From positions 1 to 25,511 of the forward strand of contig CAPYID010000029.1 of assembly GCA_948739805.1 (NCBI GenBank): a DNA stretch of 25,511 nt. Reading direction: 5' to 3'. Origin of the DNA: an uncultured Clostridia bacterium. GTDB taxonomy: Bacteria > Bacillota > Clostridia > TANB77 > CAG-508. Below are positions 22,776 through 25,511 of the stretch, one piece after another. The notes beneath the pieces are model-generated. The model was given only the letters and a program-made list of their open reading frames with translations. It was not told the DNA's origin and did not search any database. The number at the start of each line of letters is the position of its first letter. Position 1 is the stretch's first letter. The translations under genes were made by a program, and so were the position numbers.

Positions 22776-23901
22776 TAAACACTCCACTTAAATACATTTT
22801 TTCTAAATTTTGAGCTTCTCTAGGCTTTTCATCAGAAACTCTATTAATTTTGCTTCCTTTACCATCAATAAAATCTACTGTATATATTTGATCTGGTCTT
22901 AATAGTGTATTTGTTAATAAGTTTGTTGAATGAGAGACAATAAATAATTGCGCATCTTTTGAATGTTTCATAAAATATTTTATAATTTTTTCTTCTAGAA
23001 TATTGTGTAATCCACTACTGAATTCATCTATTATTATCATAGCATTTTTTTGCATAGCTTCTATAATTGCTGGTAAATTATTAACAAGTACTTTATTTCC
23101 TACCGATTCTGAACCTAAAGGCATTCCAAATTCCATATTTTTTCTAATTAAAAATGCTTCTTTACTATTATCAGGCGTTTTAAATGAAACTTTTCCATTA
23201 GTATATTCATTAGTATATTTTACATACTGGTTACATCCTATATCCTCTAACAACTTGTTAAATTCATCTGTTCCTTTATTCTCAAAGTAATCTTGATATA
23301 TTCCTCTAGAAAAGCTATTTGCAACTTTATATATCATCTTTAGTTCTTGATCAATATATACTGAATTTTCTAAAAATTCATACCATTTTTTTAGAGTTTC
23401 ATTATCTATAAATCTTGTATCAAAGTATATTTTTCTTATAGCTGATTGATTTGCTTGTAAATTGTTTACTTCTATTCTTTTATCATTTCCATCAGTATAT
23501 ATTGCATTTGTCTTCAATCTATCCAAAACATTTTTATTATTTATTAGCAAATTCTCTCTTAGAATTTCCTTTTCATTAAATTCTAATATAAAATTTATTA
23601 TGGATTTATTTATTAAAAATTCATATTCTAACTTTGCTTGTTGGTTACTTTCCTTAAAAAAGCATACATATTTACCTAATATTACATCATTTGGCCAAAC
23701 TAGAAACTCTAGCAAAAATCTAATTGCTTGCAAAATGGTAGATTTTCCAGTTGCATTACCCCCTACTATTAAAGCACCTTTTAAAATATTGTTATCTGCT
23801 TTATTTGTATCATTCAAAATTTCATAACCTGTAGCATTAAAATCCAATTCACTTTTTTCCATAAAAGATTTAAAATTTTGCAAAGATAATTTAGTTAGCA
23901 T
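22753..23901 (-). CDS. AAA15/COG1106-type ABC-like ATPase (putative defence sensor)
   Basis: The product is 382 aa. It starts MLTKLSLQNFKSF, the usual opening of RloA/AbiLi/AriA-type ATPases. Walker A is GGNATGKST (about 47-55), a signature-like region is PLGSESVGNK, Walker B is IIIDEFSSGLH (about 289-299) and the switch His is in IVSHSTNLL. These are SMC/Rad50-fold features. The ATG at 23901 is chosen because AGGAGGTGTATAGT precedes it; the GTG nine bases upstream overlaps that site. It has its own promoter and overlaps the TOPRIM gene downstream. In known pairs the ATPase senses a phage factor and releases or activates the nuclease subunit; that role is inferred here. Confidence 0.85.
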   Translation of the reverse strand: MLTKLSLQNFKSFMEKSELDFNATGYEILNDTNKADNNILKGALIVGGNATGKSTILQAIRFLLEFLVWPNDVILGKYVCFFKESNQQAKLEYEFLINKSIINFILEFNEKEILRENLLINNKNVLDRLKTNAIYTDGNDKRIEVNNLQANQSAIRKIYFDTRFIDNETLKKWYEFLENSVYIDQELKMIYKVANSFSRGIYQDYFENKGTDEFNKLLEDIGCNQYVKYTNEYTNGKVSFKTPDNSKEAFLIRKNMEFGMPLGSESVGNKVLVNNLPAIIEAMQKNAMIIIDEFSSGLHNILEEKIIKYFMKHSKDAQLFIVSHSTNLLTNTLLRPDQIYTVDFIDGKGSKINRVSDEKPREAQNLEKMYLSGVFNGIPNNE

Positions 23902-23922
23902 ACTATACACCTCCTATATATA

Positions 23923-23951
23923 ATTTTAGCACATATTGAAAATTTATGCAA
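23923..23951 (-). promoter_or_regulatory. Promoter of the ATPase-TOPRIM operon
   Basis: TTGCAT (23951-23946), a 17-base spacer and TAAAAT (23928-23923) on the minus strand lie about 22 bases upstream of the ATPase start codon. The resulting leader would be very short. Confidence 0.55.
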
Positions 23952-24035
23952 TTTTTTTACATCATATTCATAGTTTAATGTATTTTTTTTACACATTTTT
24001 CACATTACTATTGTCCTCTAACCTAATTTTTTTAT

Positions 24036-25146
24036 TCATCCAATATCTACTATATAGTCATATAGCCTTTTTATATCTTCAAGTATTTCTTTACTTCCAA
24101 CAGTTACTTCGCCCTCATATTTAGCATATTTCCCATTTTCATATTTTACAAAATCTCCAATTTTAACTTCTACACAATCTGCCTTTTTCGGAAAAAATAC
24201 CATTCTTTCATCTGTACCTTTTAAACATATATCATTTTCTCCAATATCGCTTACATAATATATAGCACCTTCTCTTTTGGCTTTTTCTTGCAATTCACAT
24301 TGTTTTTCTATATATTCAAATGTTTCTTCTAATTCTTTTTGCAACTTTTCATTATTTAGTTTAATTTCTCCATCATATTCAATATATTGTCCATTTTTTA
24401 GTATCAATTTGTCTCCTAATTTTAGTTTATTAAGTATTCTATCTTCTATCATTGTCTGTGTATGAAATCTATTACCAGTCTGTGTATTGTATAACATAAT
24501 TCCATTTTCTTTACTATCATTAAGTGATGTTACTATATATCGCTCCTTCGATTTTTTCCCTTGGATATCCTGATGTCAAAACTTCTTTTGTCAAGGCTAG
24601 TTTTTCTAATTTCTCCTTTAGTTCTTCATCATATTTAACATACTTACCATTTTCTATTTTTATGAAATCTCCAGTGTCTATATTTTCTCTTAACTCTTTA
24701 TGTATATTTGTGTCTTTTGTTTCCTCTCCTGTTCTTAAATTTAGTAATCCAACATCTCTATTATACACATAACTAACCGCAAAAATATCGCCTTCCTGTT
24801 TCGACTTTGTCTCAATTTCCATAGAATTATATATATCTTCTATCTATTTTTTTGCTTCGTCTGATCCTACTTCATATTTTCCATCATAAGGTATATATTT
24901 CCCATTTTTTACAATTAAACATCCACCTATAAATATTTTTTCAAAATTTTCTTTCGACATTTCATGCATACTAGAATATAAGCCACTTTCATATCGCATT
25001 TCTTTTTCATATTCTGTGCCATACACGTCTATAGGAAATTTATCTCCATCGTTTACATTAATAAGTGTTATTCTATCTCCATTTATGTTCTTAATCATAT
25101 ATATCGAGTCTTCTTCCAAATTCTTAGCTTTACGCATTCTTGTATT
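24036..25146 (-). pseudogene. Repeat-domain protein gene, broken by nonsense, frameshift and IS insertion
   Basis: Three consecutive reading frames (25146-24844, 24822-24520, 24497-24036) belong to one ancestral gene. Each carries the unit GD-x-I-x-I-K-NGKYIKYDGE preceded by EGAIY-x-V-like segments. An in-frame TAG at 24846-24844 divides the first two; translation past it continues IEDIYNS and then MEIETKS without a frame change. Frames two and three are joined by EGAIY followed, in another frame, by VTSLNDSKENGIMLYNT. Restoring two bases in the ATATATAG tract near 24536-24540 would heal it. The 5' end is replaced by an IS21-type terminus. No known family was recognised; the protein may have been a modular, repetitive cytoplasmic protein. 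Confidence 0.7.
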
Positions 25147-25511
25147 TGTCAAGTGAAAAATGGACCATTTTATAATTGAAAAACGGACCACTTTTTCAAC
25201 TATAAAATTTACATATTTTTACTATTTTTCCAAGAAACAGTTTCTTCATATCTATCACTTACTTCTCTTGAAAGGTCTAGTATATGAGCTTTATAGGCTA
25301 ATCTATCTACCATTGCTCCTGTAAGCATTGCATCCTTAAATATTTCCTCCCATCTATCAAATGTTAGATTTGTTGTTATTATTATTGAGCCTTTATCATT
25401 TCTATTTGATAATAAATTAAATAATATTTCACAACCTTCTTTATCAAATGAAACACATCCAAGTTCATCTAATATTACTAAATCGTATTTTTCAAATTTT
25501 CTTTTGTAAGC
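25147..25511 (-). mobile_element. IS21-family insertion sequence (right end, partial)
   Basis: The segment holds the 3' part of istB and, beyond it, two 14-base direct repeats, TGAAAAATGGACCA (25154-25167) and TGAAAAACGGACCA (25177-25190), 23 bases apart. Multiple subterminal repeats of this kind are typical of IS21 ends. The tip is probably TGTCAAG at 25147, since IS21 elements end in TG/CA. Target duplication cannot be judged because the other end is outside the window. Confidence 0.8.
25209..25511 (-). CDS. istB: IstB-like transposition helper ATPase (3' part, right edge)
   Basis: The frame is open from the window edge to the TAA at 25209, 100 codons. It reads KYDLVILDELGCVSFDKEG (Walker B region), ILFNLLSNRNDKGSIIITTNL (sensor 1), FDRWEEIFKDAMLTGAMVDRL and AHILDLSRE. 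These are diagnostic for IstB, the DnaC-like AAA+ ATPase that assists the IstA transposase. The start and Walker A are outside the window. No defect was seen in the visible part, so the element may be intact. Its direction points toward the disrupted gene. Confidence 0.9.
   Translation of the reverse strand, partial: AYKRKFEKYDLVILDELGCVSFDKEGCEILFNLLSNRNDKGSIIITTNLTFDRWEEIFKDAMLTGAMVDRLAYKAHILDLSREVSDRYEETVSWKNSKNM

Noticed and set aside
23936..24035. Terminator after the repeat-domain gene
   Set aside because: The region is AT-rich with T-runs but no stable hairpin could be found.
1..25511. tRNA genes, rRNA or CRISPR arrays
   Set aside because: No cloverleaf-like segment with a conserved TTCGAAT-type arm and no regularly spaced identical repeats with unique spacers were found.

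Overview
This window is very AT-rich and looks like a chromosomal piece of a low-GC, Gram-positive, probably endospore-forming Clostridia-type bacterium. The evidence is a yaaL(DUF2508)-bofA pair, a SpoVB-type flippase, a broken ylmC/ymxH-like gene, a Spo0A-related regulator, strong AGGAGG ribosome binding sites and -35/-10 promoters with 17-base spacers. Nearly all genes lie on the minus strand; only the DUF2508-bofA pair is on plus. No tRNA, rRNA or CRISPR array was seen.

Region 1 (1-8260) is an accessory array built from a repeated cassette. Each unit has, in minus-strand order: a conserved promoter with two TACCA direct repeats beside the -35; a secreted V8-like serine protease of about 300 aa; a conserved CACCGAGA-stem terminator; a second conserved promoter; and a small membrane-anchored immunoglobulin-like (Big_14-type) protein. 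Three long protease genes are present (1139-213, 5627-4692, 8023-7118). The middle one has Asp where the catalytic His should be. There is also a protease fragment (2271-2116), two intact Ig-like genes, one frameshifted Ig-like gene and the first codon of another at the left edge. Inside the array sit a Spo0A-like response regulator with a degenerate receiver, a secreted beta-rich protein and a coiled-coil membrane protein. Palindromic GGGACGGAG repeats and a 115-bp MITE-like element punctuate it. The layout suggests recent duplication, recombination confined to the 5' ends, and gene decay.

Region 2 (8270-20000) is mostly housekeeping on the minus strand: recG, a 59-aa protein, an HU gene, a SpoVB/MurJ-like flippase, an unlisted 49-aa membrane peptide, a 1296-aa surface-type protein with ten InlB/Listeria-Bacteroides repeats, and an hpt-uvrC operon in which uvrC carries a +1 frameshift.

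Region 3 (20000-21640) holds a repeat pair, the plus-strand DUF2508-bofA genes with a folded RNA-like segment between them, a frameshifted ylmC-like gene convergent with bofA, and a 56-aa hypothetical gene.

Region 4 (21640-25511) is accessory again. It has a decayed GyrI-like remnant and a two-gene AAA15-type ATPase plus TOPRIM-like operon, whose architecture matches anti-phage systems of the RloAB/AbiL/PARIS kind. Next is a repeat-domain gene destroyed by a nonsense codon, a TA-slippage frameshift and an IS21-family insertion. The 3' end of that element's istB runs off the right edge.
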